Source: JASGDB01 sp049841315
GTDB taxonomy: Bacteria; Bacteroidota; Bacteroidia; Flavobacteriales; Weeksellaceae
Direction: 5' to 3'
DNA length: 21,363 nt
Assembly (NCBI GenBank): GCA_049841315.1
Contig: JASGDB010000116.1
Coordinates: 1-21,363, forward strand
Position 1 is the first letter of the stretch; every line of letters begins with the position of its first letter. The notes under the pieces are model-generated. The model searched no databases. It was given only the letters and a program-made list of their open reading frames with translations, and was not told where the DNA came from. This document shows, in pieces, positions 1 through 7,450 of the stretch. The position numbers and the translations under genes are program-made.

Positions 1-52
1 AAGAACAGGAATTTAGAATTTATAGATAAATGTTAATTTTAAAATCCACAGT

Positions 53-100
53 TTTTGTCGAAGAACCAAAATTTTTTTAATAATCGAAGTTTCGACAAAA
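53..100. repeat. 10-bp perfect inverted repeat upstream of rsmG
   Basis: TTTTGTCGAA (53-62) pairs perfectly with TTCGACAAAA (91-100) across an AT-rich 28-nt loop. It could be the end of an upstream transcript or an intergenic repeat. No T-run follows on the plus strand, so it is not a classic terminator in that direction. Bases 1-52 hold nothing I can name. Confidence 0.5.
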
Positions 101-130
101 TCAAATAATGCACATTACAATCTTCTTTAC

Positions 131-138
131 TAAATTTG
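131..138 (+). promoter_or_regulatory. Bacteroidetes -7 box for rsmG
   Basis: TAAATTTG is an exact match to TAnnTTTG and ends 15 nt before the ATG at 154. No good TTG -33 element is visible about 19 nt upstream. A TTG start for rsmG at 136 would fall inside this box, which favours the ATG at 154. Confidence 0.5.
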
Positions 139-153
139 CTCCAATCAAAACGC

Positions 154-789
154 ATGAAAACAGATATAATATTAAGGTATTTTCCTGAACTTTCAGAAAA
201 GCAGGCAGAACAGTTTTGTCAGCTCGAAGCACTTTACAGAGAATGGAACGAAAAAATCAATGTTATTTCCCGAAAAGATATGGATTCCCTGTATGAAAAG
301 CACGTTCTTCATTCTTTGGGAATTGCGAAAATCATGGAGTTCGCTCCGGGAACGAAAATTTTGGACATCGGAACAGGAGGCGGTTTTCCGGGAATCCCGC
401 TCGCAATACTTTTCCCTGAAACGGAATTTACCCTTATTGATTCCATTGGCAAAAAAATCACCGTCGTCAATGCTGTTGTGGAAGCGATTGGTTTGAAAAA
501 CGTAACCGCCGTACACGGAAGAGCGGAAAAAGTGAAAGATAAATTTCATTTCGTCGTCAGCCGTGCCGTTACGCAGATGCCGGTTTTCCTGCGCTGGCTG
601 AAAGGTAAATTTGCAAAAGAGCAGTTCAATCCGAAGCCTAACGGAGTGCTTTACCTCAAAGGCGGAGATTTGGCGGAAGAACTTGCCGGAATCCGCTGTG
701 ATATTTATTTTCTGAAAAATTACTTTGAAGAAGAATTTTTTGAAACCAAAAAAGTAGTCTACGTTCCGAAAGAAAATTTCAACTCATAG
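154..789 (+). CDS. rsmG: 16S rRNA (guanine-527-N7)-methyltransferase RsmG
   Basis: RsmG (GidB) transfers a methyl group from S-adenosylmethionine to N7 of G527 of 16S rRNA in the small subunit. From the ATG at 154 the protein is 211 residues, the normal family length. The N-terminal part has YREWNEKINVISRKD and HVLHSLG, typical of RsmG. The SAM-binding glycine loop is DIGTGGGFPG at residues 71-80, followed by the acidic strand end FTLIDS. SRAVTQMPVFLRW is the later conserved RsmG segment. The frame stays open upstream to a TTG at 136, but that codon lies in the -7 promoter box, so I prefer 154. It appears to be monocistronic, followed by about 115 nt before the next gene. Confidence 0.93.
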   Translation: MKTDIILRYFPELSEKQAEQFCQLEALYREWNEKINVISRKDMDSLYEKHVLHSLGIAKIMEFAPGTKILDIGTGGGFPGIPLAILFPETEFTLIDSIGKKITVVNAVVEAIGLKNVTAVHGRAEKVKDKFHFVVSRAVTQMPVFLRWLKGKFAKEQFNPKPNGVLYLKGGDLAEELAGIRCDIYFLKNYFEEEFFETKKVVYVPKENFNS

Positions 790-856
790 TTTGTCTGTTT
801 TAATAATTTGTAGTAATTTTAGTCGTGTTTTAAATATTTAGTTAAACTGAAACGTC

Positions 857-889
857 AGCCTTATCAAGGTTCAAAACCTTCACAAGGCT
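857..889 (+). promoter_or_regulatory. structured 5' leader hairpin of the lipoprotein gene
   Basis: AGCCTT (857-862) pairs with AAGGCT (884-889). Inside it AAGGT (866-870) pairs with ACCTT (876-880) around loop TCAAA, with symmetric 3-nt bulges (ATC and CAC). The structure ends 16 nt before the ATG at 906, and an AAGGA tract sits in the gap. A weak promoter, TTTG at 790-793 then TAATTTTA at 814-821, would give a leader of about 80 nt. A role in translation control is inference. Confidence 0.4.
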
Positions 890-905
890 TGAAAAAAGGA
901 AAATT

Positions 906-1319
906 ATGAAGAACGTACATGCAATTTTAATGACAGCCATTTTGGCTTTAGGAGCGGTTTCCTGTAAGGATAACAACGATTACGAAACCATTAAGGAAAT
1001 CGCCAGAATCTCGATTGATAGTGTGAAAATCCAGAAGGATACGATGGATATTTATTCGGTACAGGAAATCCTGACCTATTCTGATTACACCCGTGGCTGT
1101 GAGGCTTTTTACGGACACCAATATGAGAAAGACGATTTCGACCGTTACGTTACGACATACAAATTCAAAACGGACGGAACCTGTACTACAGAAGGTGCAT
1201 TTGCTTCAAAAATCAATTTTGAGCCTCAAAACACAGGAAAATATACATTCAAATTCTGGCAGGGAAAAGATTCGCAAGAGCAAGACATCTGGCTGGAAAA
1301 GACCGTAGTTGTAGAATAA
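906..1319 (+). CDS. small predicted lipoprotein, unknown function
   Basis: This 137-residue protein begins with a basic-hydrophobic signal peptide ending in the lipobox LGAVSC, so Cys20 is the likely lipidated residue. The next residues are KDNND; an acidic stretch right after the Cys fits the lipoprotein export signal described in Bacteroidetes, so surface exposure is possible. The mature part is rich in beta-prone strands (VTTYKFKTDGTCTT, NTGKYTFKFW) and has two further Cys. No catalytic motif is visible and I do not recognise a family. The TAA stop overlaps the ATG at 1319 of the broken ORF that follows, so the two may once have been cotranscribed. Confidence 0.75.
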   Translation: MKNVHAILMTAILALGAVSCKDNNDYETIKEIARISIDSVKIQKDTMDIYSVQEILTYSDYTRGCEAFYGHQYEKDDFDRYVTTYKFKTDGTCTTEGAFASKINFEPQNTGKYTFKFWQGKDSQEQDIWLEKTVVVE

Positions 1320-1449
1320 TGGGGAAATTTCTTCTGTTTTTTTTCGTGTTCGTATGCAGTTTTCTGTATGCCCGGAAATTATTTGGAATGAACACAAAAA
1401 GCTGACATGGGAAAACTTTAATGTTCAGCAGAAATATCAACTGCCATGA
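1319..1449 (+). pseudogene. frameshifted N-terminal remnant of a DUF922-like secreted protein
   Basis: An ATG at 1319, overlapping the preceding stop, opens MGKFLLFFFVFVCSFLYA, a good signal peptide. That frame soon ends at a TGA. In another frame, from about 1372, the sequence reads PEIIWNEHKKLTWENF and continues to a TGA at 1447-1449, which overlaps the ATG of the nuclease gene. The pattern I-x-W-n-L-T-W-x-x-F is the start of DUF922 proteins as I remember them. One extra C in the CCC at 1371-1373 would join signal peptide and domain start. Only about 40 codons remain, so the gene is frameshifted and also lacks its body. Chance similarity is possible because the fragment is short. Confidence 0.45.
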
Positions 1450-4127
1450 AATTTTTAGAAAAAAGCATCAGCCACATCCTCGAAAATCATCCCGACCTTT
1501 CGGAAATCACCATTGTAACACCCGGAAAAAGGCCTATGGTTTTCATCAAAAAAATTCTGAAAGAAAAGGAATATTCCGGTTTTCTGCCCCGATTTGTAAC
1601 GATTCAGGAAATAATTACGGAAATATCGGAGCTTCAGGAGATTAACGGTGTAGCACTTTGGCTTTTTGCGTATGATGTGTACAGAAAAACATATCCCTCA
1701 GAAGATTTTGCGCAGTTTCTGAAATGGTTTCCTACCGTTCAGAAAGATTGGGACGATATGCTGAAATTTGCGGAAAGCGATACTGCGGTTCTGCAATACA
1801 TGCTCGATGAAGAGCGCATTCGCAACTGGAGTGAAAAGTTGGGAGAAGAAACTTCTGCACTCAAAAAAAATCTGAATTTCTGGAAAAAGATGAATCAATT
1901 TCTTCCGGCTCTTAGAAAAGAGCTTGAGAATAGCAATCTTGCTACTTCGGGAATGATTCATGAAAAAACGAAAGGCGGAATTGAAAATTTTGTTCAAAAA
2001 ACAGACCGAAAATATGCTTTTTTAGGCTTTAATGCCCTAACTCCGGTGGAAGAAAAACTCATCCGTTCGCTTTTGCAGTTTGATAAGGCGTTGTGCTGTT
2101 TCCATTCGGATTCTTACTATATGGAAGACGAACGGCAGGAAGCCGGAAAGTTTCTCCGCGAGTATAAAACATGGAAAGAATTCAATGAAAGCCGTGGGTT
2201 TCGCTGGACAGAAAAAGATTTTGAACAACCGAAAAATATTAAAGTTTACGAAGTTTCGGGCAATATTTCTCAGACCAAAATTCTACCCGAAATCCTTTCC
2301 GAAACGAAGAGTCATTCCGATACGGCGGTTGTGCTTCTCGATGAAAATCTGCTTCCCGCTTCTTTAGATGCTTTGAGTTCTGCCGGAGCGCTGAATATCA
2401 CCATGGGATTTCCGCTGAAAAATCTGTCGTTTTCCAATGCGGTGAAACAGGTTTTTTATCTTCAGAAACAGCTTCACAAAAAGGATTCTTCGTATTACTA
2501 CAACGATATTCTCCCGATTTTGGAAGAAATGCCTTTGAATGAAAAAGATAAAAATCTGATTGAAAAATTTCTCCGTGAAATCGAGGAGTTCAATATTATT
2601 TACATTTCAAAGCAAAAATTGGAAGACGGGCTTAGGGAGCTGAGCTTTTTTCCACTGCTGAAAAAACAGGATTCACGGGAATTGCTCGAGTTTTTCACCA
2701 AATTCTGTACGGAGCTGAAATTTCGTGAAGATATTGAAAAAGACGATATTCTGTATGAAAATATTTCGCATTTTGAGAAAATATTCAGAGTGATTATCAA
2801 TCAGATTTCGCCTTATGATTTCAGTATAGATACGGAAACTTTAGAGGTGCTTATCAGCCAGCTTGTGAATTCGGAAACGATTGATTTTGAGGGAGAACCT
2901 TTGCAGGGAATTCAGGTAATGGGGCTTTTGGAAACGAGACTTCTCAATTTTGAAAACGTGATTATGCTTTCCGTGAACGAGGGAAAACTTCCGCTCGGAA
3001 ATTCGCAAAATACGTATCTGCCCTTTGATGTCCGCAAGATTTTCAATCTGAATACCTTTATTGAAAACGACAGCATTTATGCCTATCATTTTTACCGCCT
3101 GATTCAGAATTCGCAGCATATTCATCTCCTTTACAATGCATTGAGTTCGGGTGTGAATACGGGAGAAAAAAGCCGTTTCATCACGCAGATGGAAATGGAA
3201 AGTCCGCATACTGTTGAGCATATTATCATCGAAAACAATTCCGAACCGATGGAACCGCAGACTATGGTGATTGAAAAAACGCCTACAGTAATGGAAAAAT
3301 TAGAAGCGTGGAAACACAGGGTTTCCGTTTCTCATCTTATCAATTATCTTTATAATCCGGTTGATTTTTATTTTTCCAAAGTGCTGGGAACTTCCGAAGC
3401 AGACGAAATGGAAGAAGAATTATCGGTGCGTAATTACGGAAATCTCATTCACTACGCTCTGGATTATCTGTATTCCAATCTCAAAGGTAAAATTCTGATT
3501 GAAAGCGATTTGCGGAATTTAATTACAAAAAAGGATGAAGCGATTTCCGAAGCCATTATAAAGCTGAAACATCAGCCGGAATTTTATGAAAAGGGAATGA
3601 ATTTCGTTCATAAATCCATTGCTTTTAAAATTCTGGGCGATATTCTGGATTACGATTTACAGCTTATTCAAAACGGAAATACGCTCGAAATCATTGACCT
3701 TGAACGAAAATTTGAGGGAATTGATTTTTACCTCGATGACGAACAATCGCGGAAAGTTTCGCTGTACGGCTTTATCGACAGAATCGACAAACTGAACGGA
3801 ACGGTAAGAATCATAGACTACAAAACCGCAAAAACCAGCAATCTGAAAGTGAAAATCGACGAAGACAAAATTGAGGATTATCTTTGCCATAATCACCGGA
3901 AACAGGCTTTACAGCTTTGCATGTATCAGTATGTGCTGAATCATCTTCCTGAATTTGCGGCGGAAAATATCGCAACCGGAATATGGAGTTTTGCGGAAGT
4001 GAACAGGGGAGTAGCCACTTTGGAATTTGATAAATGCAGTCTGGATGATGCTCTGGTTTCCGTAAGGAATCTGATATCTGAAATTCTGAATCCGGAGATT
4101 CCGTTTGCGGAAACAGTTTCTTTATGA
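1446..4127 (+). CDS. PD-(D/E)XK nuclease, AddB/RecB-like
   Basis: This large protein (893 residues) resembles the AddB-type subunit of the Bacteroidetes AddAB/RexAB recombination nuclease. The N-terminal region (ITIVTPGKRPMVFIKK) sits where a UvrD-type helicase has Walker A but lacks GxxGxGKT, so it is probably not an active ATPase. The C-terminal RecB-family nuclease is clear: YGNLIHYALDYL with His669 (GxxxH motif), GFIDRID with Asp778, and IIDYKT with Asp791 and Lys793 as the metal and catalytic residues. QALQLCMYQYVL matches the later QxxxY motif. I do not see the Cys cluster of iron-sulfur AddB proteins. Expected role: end resection in double-strand break repair with an AddA partner that is not in this window. 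The start overlaps the DUF922-like stub and the end overlaps atpZ by 4 nt (ATGA), so translational coupling to the atp genes is likely. Confidence 0.82.
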   Translation: MKFLEKSISHILENHPDLSEITIVTPGKRPMVFIKKILKEKEYSGFLPRFVTIQEIITEISELQEINGVALWLFAYDVYRKTYPSEDFAQFLKWFPTVQKDWDDMLKFAESDTAVLQYMLDEERIRNWSEKLGEETSALKKNLNFWKKMNQFLPALRKELENSNLATSGMIHEKTKGGIENFVQKTDRKYAFLGFNALTPVEEKLIRSLLQFDKALCCFHSDSYYMEDERQEAGKFLREYKTWKEFNESRGFRWTEKDFEQPKNIKVYEVSGNISQTKILPEILSETKSHSDTAVVLLDENLLPASLDALSSAGALNITMGFPLKNLSFSNAVKQVFYLQKQLHKKDSSYYYNDILPILEEMPLNEKDKNLIEKFLREIEEFNIIYISKQKLEDGLRELSFFPLLKKQDSRELLEFFTKFCTELKFREDIEKDDILYENISHFEKIFRVIINQISPYDFSIDTETLEVLISQLVNSETIDFEGEPLQGIQVMGLLETRLLNFENVIMLSVNEGKLPLGNSQNTYLPFDVRKIFNLNTFIENDSIYAYHFYRLIQNSQHIHLLYNALSSGVNTGEKSRFITQMEMESPHTVEHIIIENNSEPMEPQTMVIEKTPTVMEKLEAWKHRVSVSHLINYLYNPVDFYFSKVLGTSEADEMEEELSVRNYGNLIHYALDYLYSNLKGKILIESDLRNLITKKDEAISEAIIKLKHQPEFYEKGMNFVHKSIAFKILGDILDYDLQLIQNGNTLEIIDLERKFEGIDFYLDDEQSRKVSLYGFIDRIDKLNGTVRIIDYKTAKTSNLKVKIDEDKIEDYLCHNHRKQALQLCMYQYVLNHLPEFAAENIATGIWSFAEVNRGVATLEFDKCSLDDALVSVRNLISEILNPEIPFAETVSL

Positions 4128-4423
4128 AAAAAAATAAAAATCTAAACACTATGCCAGAAGAACACAAGCCCGAACCGGAGTTTTCAAAAGAAGACGAAAA
4201 GAAATTTGCCATGAACAGCATGCGCCAGTATGGTGTGTATTCTGCGATTGTGTTTCAGATGCTGGCAACGATGGGATTGTCGTTTTGGGGCGGAAAGAAG
4301 CTGAATGATTATTACGGAATCGAAAATAATCTCCTCACGGTAGGAATCGGACTTCTCGGAATGGTTCTCGCTTTTTACAATCTCCTTAACCAACTGAAAA
4401 TTGTTCAGAAAAATGAAAAGTAA
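4124..4423 (+). CDS. atpZ: AtpZ/AtpI family membrane protein
   Basis: This 99-residue protein has a charged N-terminal tail and two membrane helices (about residues 38-55 and 66-88), with GLSFWGGKKLNDYYG between them, the usual AtpZ/AtpI hairpin. Family members assist F1Fo assembly, notably of the c-ring, or carry Mg2+/Ca2+; which applies here is unknown. The ATG at 4124 overlaps the nuclease stop as ATGA. A second ATG at 4151 (MPEEHKPE) is an alternative start. Its place just before atpB supports the call. Confidence 0.8.
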   Translation: MKKNKNLNTMPEEHKPEPEFSKEDEKKFAMNSMRQYGVYSAIVFQMLATMGLSFWGGKKLNDYYGIENNLLTVGIGLLGMVLAFYNLLNQLKIVQKNEK

Positions 4424-4781
4424 TACCTTTATTATTATCCTTTATTTTGTGTTTTTTGCTGTACATTTTGTGCTTTGGCAGGTGTTCGTGAAAGATTTTG
4501 ACACAACTTTTATTAAATATTACCTGTTTCTCACACTGCTTTTTATGATGGTGATTACTATAATGTCGATTTTCAAAAAGCTGTATCCCGATTATTTGGG
4601 ATTTGTGTTTATGGGGCTGGTGCTTTTTAAGCTCGCGATGATGTTTTTCGTAATGAATAAGCTGAATCTCAGTGAAGTACCGAATTACAAACTGCATTTT
4701 ATACTGCCTTATCTGGTATCGCTCACGCTCGTTACTTTTTATTCCATTAACCTGATAAAAAAAGATGAGAAAAATCAGTAA
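4413..4781 (+). CDS. small integral membrane protein of the atp cluster (DUF6168-like)
   Basis: The 122-residue product is almost entirely membrane: four hydrophobic segments (about residues 5-25, 36-54, 62-80 and 92-113) separated by short basic or acidic turns, ending in the charged tail KKDEKNQ. I chose the ATG at 4413 over the in-frame TTG at 4401 because MKSNTF is a standard start and gives an 11-nt overlap with atpZ. Flavobacteria commonly carry an uncharacterised protein here, which I recall as DUF6168. By position it may be the functional counterpart of AtpI, but that is inference. Confidence 0.7.
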   Translation: MKSNTFIIILYFVFFAVHFVLWQVFVKDFDTTFIKYYLFLTLLFMMVITIMSIFKKLYPDYLGFVFMGLVLFKLAMMFFVMNKLNLSEVPNYKLHFILPYLVSLTLVTFYSINLIKKDEKNQ

Positions 4782-4787
4782 AACCTA

Positions 4788-4818
4788 TTTCGTATTCTGA
4801 TTTCTTTTCCTATTTTTG
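4788..4818 (+). promoter_or_regulatory. internal promoter before atpB
   Basis: TATTTTTG at 4811-4818 matches TAnnTTTG exactly. TTTC at 4788-4791 is a degenerate -33 box with a 19-nt gap. The box ends 25 nt before the atpB ATG. This would let the structural atp genes be transcribed separately from the nuclease-atpZ unit. Confidence 0.5.
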
Positions 4819-4843
4819 CAAAACTTTAAAAAGACTTATATCA

Positions 4844-5938
4844 ATGCTGAAAAGAGTAGTACTTTTAGTCGGTTTTTTAACAACATTTACCCTTTCTTCT
4901 GCACAACACAGCACCGCTCCTGCGGCTGAAAACCATACTGTGGCAGAGCTTTCCGAAGCTGATAAGGAAAAAGCGGAAAATCAGGAATTTATTAAGCATC
5001 ACCTTCTGGATGCGCACAGCTTTGATATTATGGTAACCAAATCCGGTACTCATGTAGGATTTCCGCTTCCGGTGATTTTCTATGATAAGGCTAACGGATT
5101 TCATTTTATGATGAGCTCGGCATTTCACCACGGAGAAAATGTGGTAGAGAGTAAGGGAGCCCACTATAAATTATTCCACGAAAAAATCTACAAAACAGAC
5201 GCAGCCGGAACAATCGCAATGGATGAGCATCATCATGCTTCCAATGAAAAAGTTTTGGATTTATCCATTACAAAAGGAGTGTTCATGATATTGGTAACGG
5301 CACTTCTGATGCTTTGGATTTTCGGGTCTATGGCGAAGAATTATAAAAAATCTTTGGTTCCGTCAGGAGTTGGAAAACTTTTCGAGCCATTGGTCATCTT
5401 CATCCGTGATGATATTGCTAAACCTAATATCGGACACAATTATCAGAAATACATGAGCTTTCTGCTTACCGCATTTTTCTTCATACTGTTTCTGAACGTT
5501 TTCGGACTGCTTCCGTTCGGAATTAACGTAACAGGAAATCTTGCAGTAACAGCTTCTCTGGCAATTATTACATTTATTATTACTCAGTTTACCGCCAACA
5601 GAAATTACTGGCAGCACATCTTCTGGATGCCGGGACTTCCTTTGCCGATGAAACTGATTATGATGCCGATTGAAATTATCGGAGTGTTCATCAAGCCGTT
5701 TGCATTGCTGATACGTCTCTTTGCGAACATGTCTGCGGGACACATCGTAGTAATGTCGCTGATTGCCATGATTTATGTGTTTAAAAACATAATTGCAGGA
5801 GTTGCTTTCCCGTTCCTTACCTTTGTGATTTATCTGCTGGAGGTTTTGGTAGCATTCTTACAGGCATATATCTTTACAATGCTTTCTGCGGTATATTTCG
5901 GTATGGCGAATGAGGAACATCATGAGGAAGCTCATTAA
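4844..5938 (+). CDS. atpB: F1Fo ATP synthase subunit a
   Basis: Subunit a forms the two half-channels that pass protons to the c-ring in the inner membrane. The protein is 364 residues, about 90 longer than E. coli AtpB. The extra part is at the N-terminus: a signal-peptide-like segment ending SSAQ near residue 21, then a hydrophilic His-rich domain up to about residue 145. Five or six membrane helices follow. The essential arginine is Arg291 in LLIRLFANM (E. coli Arg210). The last helix has LLEVLVAFLQAYIFTML with Glu333 and Gln340. The C-terminus is acidic and His-rich (EEHHEEAH). The extension resembles other Bacteroidetes AtpB proteins; its function is unknown to me. Confidence 0.96.
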   Translation: MLKRVVLLVGFLTTFTLSSAQHSTAPAAENHTVAELSEADKEKAENQEFIKHHLLDAHSFDIMVTKSGTHVGFPLPVIFYDKANGFHFMMSSAFHHGENVVESKGAHYKLFHEKIYKTDAAGTIAMDEHHHASNEKVLDLSITKGVFMILVTALLMLWIFGSMAKNYKKSLVPSGVGKLFEPLVIFIRDDIAKPNIGHNYQKYMSFLLTAFFFILFLNVFGLLPFGINVTGNLAVTASLAIITFIITQFTANRNYWQHIFWMPGLPLPMKLIMMPIEIIGVFIKPFALLIRLFANMSAGHIVVMSLIAMIYVFKNIIAGVAFPFLTFVIYLLEVLVAFLQAYIFTMLSAVYFGMANEEHHEEAH

Positions 5939-5940
5939 TT

Positions 5941-6018
5941 AAAAGAGCCAAGTAGAAAGTAAAAAGAGCCAAGTGGGTTGAGCCCTGAAAGGGCGAAATA
6001 AAATAGCCAAGCCCTTGG
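5941..6018. repeat. intergenic repeat cluster between atpB and atpE
   Basis: AAAAGAGCCAAG occurs at 5941-5952 and 5962-5973, with a one-mismatch third copy at 6000-6011. Between them GCCCT-GAA-AGGGC (5982-5994) forms a small hairpin. CCAAG-CC-CTTGG (6007-6018) is a second. The AGAGCCAA motif recurs on the minus strand directly after the DUF5686 gene near 14155-14165, which suggests a dispersed repeat family. Confidence 0.6.
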
Positions 6019-6031
6019 AAAATGAAAAAAA

Positions 6032-6051
6032 AAGTGATGATTTCATCATTT
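6032..6051 (+). promoter_or_regulatory. hairpin in the atpE leader
   Basis: AAGTGATGA (6032-6040) pairs with TCATCATTT (6043-6051), 9 bp with one G-U and a 2-nt loop, between A-rich flanks, 40 nt before the atpE ATG. It could mark an mRNA processing or stability point that allows separate expression of the highly needed c subunit. That role is inference. Confidence 0.4.
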
Positions 6052-6091
6052 ATAAAAAAAACAGAAAACTAATTTTTTAAAATTATATATT

Positions 6092-6286
6092 ATGGAAATT
6101 CCTAAAATTGTAGGTGCAGGTTTAGTAGTAATCGGAGCAGGTATCGGTATCGGTAAAATCGGTGCTGCTGCTTTGGAAGGTATGGCTCGTCAGCCAGAGC
6201 AGTTCGGAAAACTTCAGACTGCGATGCTTATCGCTGCTGCACTTGTGGAAGGTCTTGCGTTTGCTGCATTATTTGCGGTTAACTAA
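6092..6286 (+). CDS. atpE: F1Fo ATP synthase subunit c
   Basis: Subunit c is the proteolipid of the rotor ring. This is a short form (64 residues) with two glycine-rich and alanine-rich helices joined by the RQPEQ loop (Arg33-Gln34-Pro35). The ion-carrying carboxylate is Glu53 in AALVEGLAFAA. The positions that carry Gln and Ser/Thr in sodium-binding c subunits are hydrophobic (Ile20) and Gly54 here, which argues for proton coupling; this is an alignment by eye. The gene has spacers of 153 nt before and 105 nt after, each with a hairpin, unlike the tight atpF-atpH junction. Confidence 0.96.
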   Translation: MEIPKIVGAGLVVIGAGIGIGKIGAAALEGMARQPEQFGKLQTAMLIAAALVEGLAFAALFAVN

Positions 6287-6302
6287 GATTATCCAAACAC
6301 AC

Positions 6303-6349
6303 AATCACCGGCCGGGAACGGTTGGTTACGTCCGGTGATTTTAAATTTT
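6303..6349 (+). terminator. hairpin with T-rich tail after atpE, possible leaky terminator
   Basis: AATCACCGG (6303-6311) pairs perfectly with CCGGTGATT (6332-6340) around a 20-nt loop, followed by TTTTAAATTTT. It looks like a weak intrinsic terminator or an mRNA-protecting stem. Because atpF to atpG continue downstream it must allow readthrough. It would raise c-subunit output relative to the others; this is inference. Confidence 0.5.
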
Positions 6350-6391
6350 AAAAAATCAAAAAGAATAAAAATATATAATTCCTAATTCATT

Positions 6392-6892
6392 ATGGGCGAG
6401 TTATTAGAACAATTTTCATCCGGTTTGTTTATCATCCAATCCGTTATTTTCTTAGTATTGCTTTTCGTTATGCAGAAATTCGCATGGAAGCCGATTATGA
6501 AAGCGATTAACGAGAGAGAAGTTACGATTGTGGATTCTCTTAATCAGGCGAAACTGGCAAAGCAGGAAGTAGAAAATCTGAAAGCTGAAAACGAAGTCAT
6601 TATCCGTGAAGCAAAAGCAGAACGCGACGCTATCTTGAAAGAAGCAAGAGAAATCAAGGAAAAAATCGTTGGTGAAGCTAAAGATGCTGCAAAAGCGGAA
6701 GGAGATAAAATGATTGAGCAGGCTAAGCAGAGCATTGATGCAGAAAAAACTGCAGCGATGTCTGACATCAAAAATCAGATTGGAGTTCTGTCCGTAGGTA
6801 TTGCGGAGCAGATTCTGAAACAGAAATTAGACAACACAGATGCTCAGAACGCTTTAGTGGAAAATATTCTTAACCAATCAAAACTGAACTAA
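6392..6892 (+). CDS. atpF: F1Fo ATP synthase subunit b
   Basis: Subunit b is the peripheral stalk that links subunit a to F1. The 166-residue protein has one N-terminal membrane helix (about residues 10-28, GLFIIQSVIFLVLLF) and the conserved FAWKPIMKAINERE just after it. A long charged coiled coil follows (EVENLKAENEVIIREAKAER and onward), and the C-terminal segment IGVLSVGIAEQILKQKL contacts delta. The length is usual. Its stop is 1 nt from the atpH ATG, so the pair is translationally linked. Confidence 0.95.
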   Translation: MGELLEQFSSGLFIIQSVIFLVLLFVMQKFAWKPIMKAINEREVTIVDSLNQAKLAKQEVENLKAENEVIIREAKAERDAILKEAREIKEKIVGEAKDAAKAEGDKMIEQAKQSIDAEKTAAMSDIKNQIGVLSVGIAEQILKQKLDNTDAQNALVENILNQSKLN

Positions 6893-6893
6893 G

Positions 6894-7433
6894 ATGCTTT
6901 CATCAAAAGTTGCAAAAAGATACGCACAGGGATTGCTCGACTTTTCTGCGGAGAGCGGTTCTGTGGAAACTATCTTCGGGGAAATGAAAGATGTCGTGAA
7001 AATCATGAATGAAAGCAAGGAGCTGAATTCTTTTTTCGCCACGCCTTTTATTGATGTGAAGAAAAAGCTGAACGCAGCAGGTCAGATTTTTGCAGGTTTT
7101 TCAAAACCGGTGCAGAATTTCATCGCTTTAATCATCAAGCACGGCCGTGAAACTCAGCTGAAAAATATTGCTCAGGCATTCATCAGCAAAGTGGAAGACC
7201 TGAATGGCGTACAGAGAATTTCGCTTACTTCGGCAGCACCGCTTTCTGAAAAAGCAGTGGAAGACATCCTGAAATCCGCACAACTCGTGAACCACAGCAA
7301 AGGTTTCGACCTTCAGACCGCAATCAATCCCGATATTATCGGAGGATATATTTTAAGAGTAGGCGACCAGCAGATTGATACTTCTGTCCGCACAAAACTC
7401 AACCTATTAAAAAAAGATTTCCAGTTAAATTAA
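6894..7433 (+). CDS. atpH: F1Fo ATP synthase subunit delta
   Basis: Delta sits on top of F1 and joins it to the b stalk. The 179-residue length is typical. The N-terminal motif VAKRYAQGLLDFSAESG matches the family start, the middle has FIALIIKHGRETQLKNI, and the C-terminal part contains the conserved PDIIGGYILRVGDQQIDTSVRTKL. It lies 1 nt after atpF and 17 nt before atpA. Confidence 0.95.
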   Translation: MLSSKVAKRYAQGLLDFSAESGSVETIFGEMKDVVKIMNESKELNSFFATPFIDVKKKLNAAGQIFAGFSKPVQNFIALIIKHGRETQLKNIAQAFISKVEDLNGVQRISLTSAAPLSEKAVEDILKSAQLVNHSKGFDLQTAINPDIIGGYILRVGDQQIDTSVRTKLNLLKKDFQLN

Positions 7434-7450
7434 GATAAAACAACCATACA

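Noticed and set aside
5982..5994. GCCCT-GAA-AGGGC as a terminator after atpB
   Set aside because: The stem is only 5 bp with no T-run, and it lies within a repeat cluster inside an operon.
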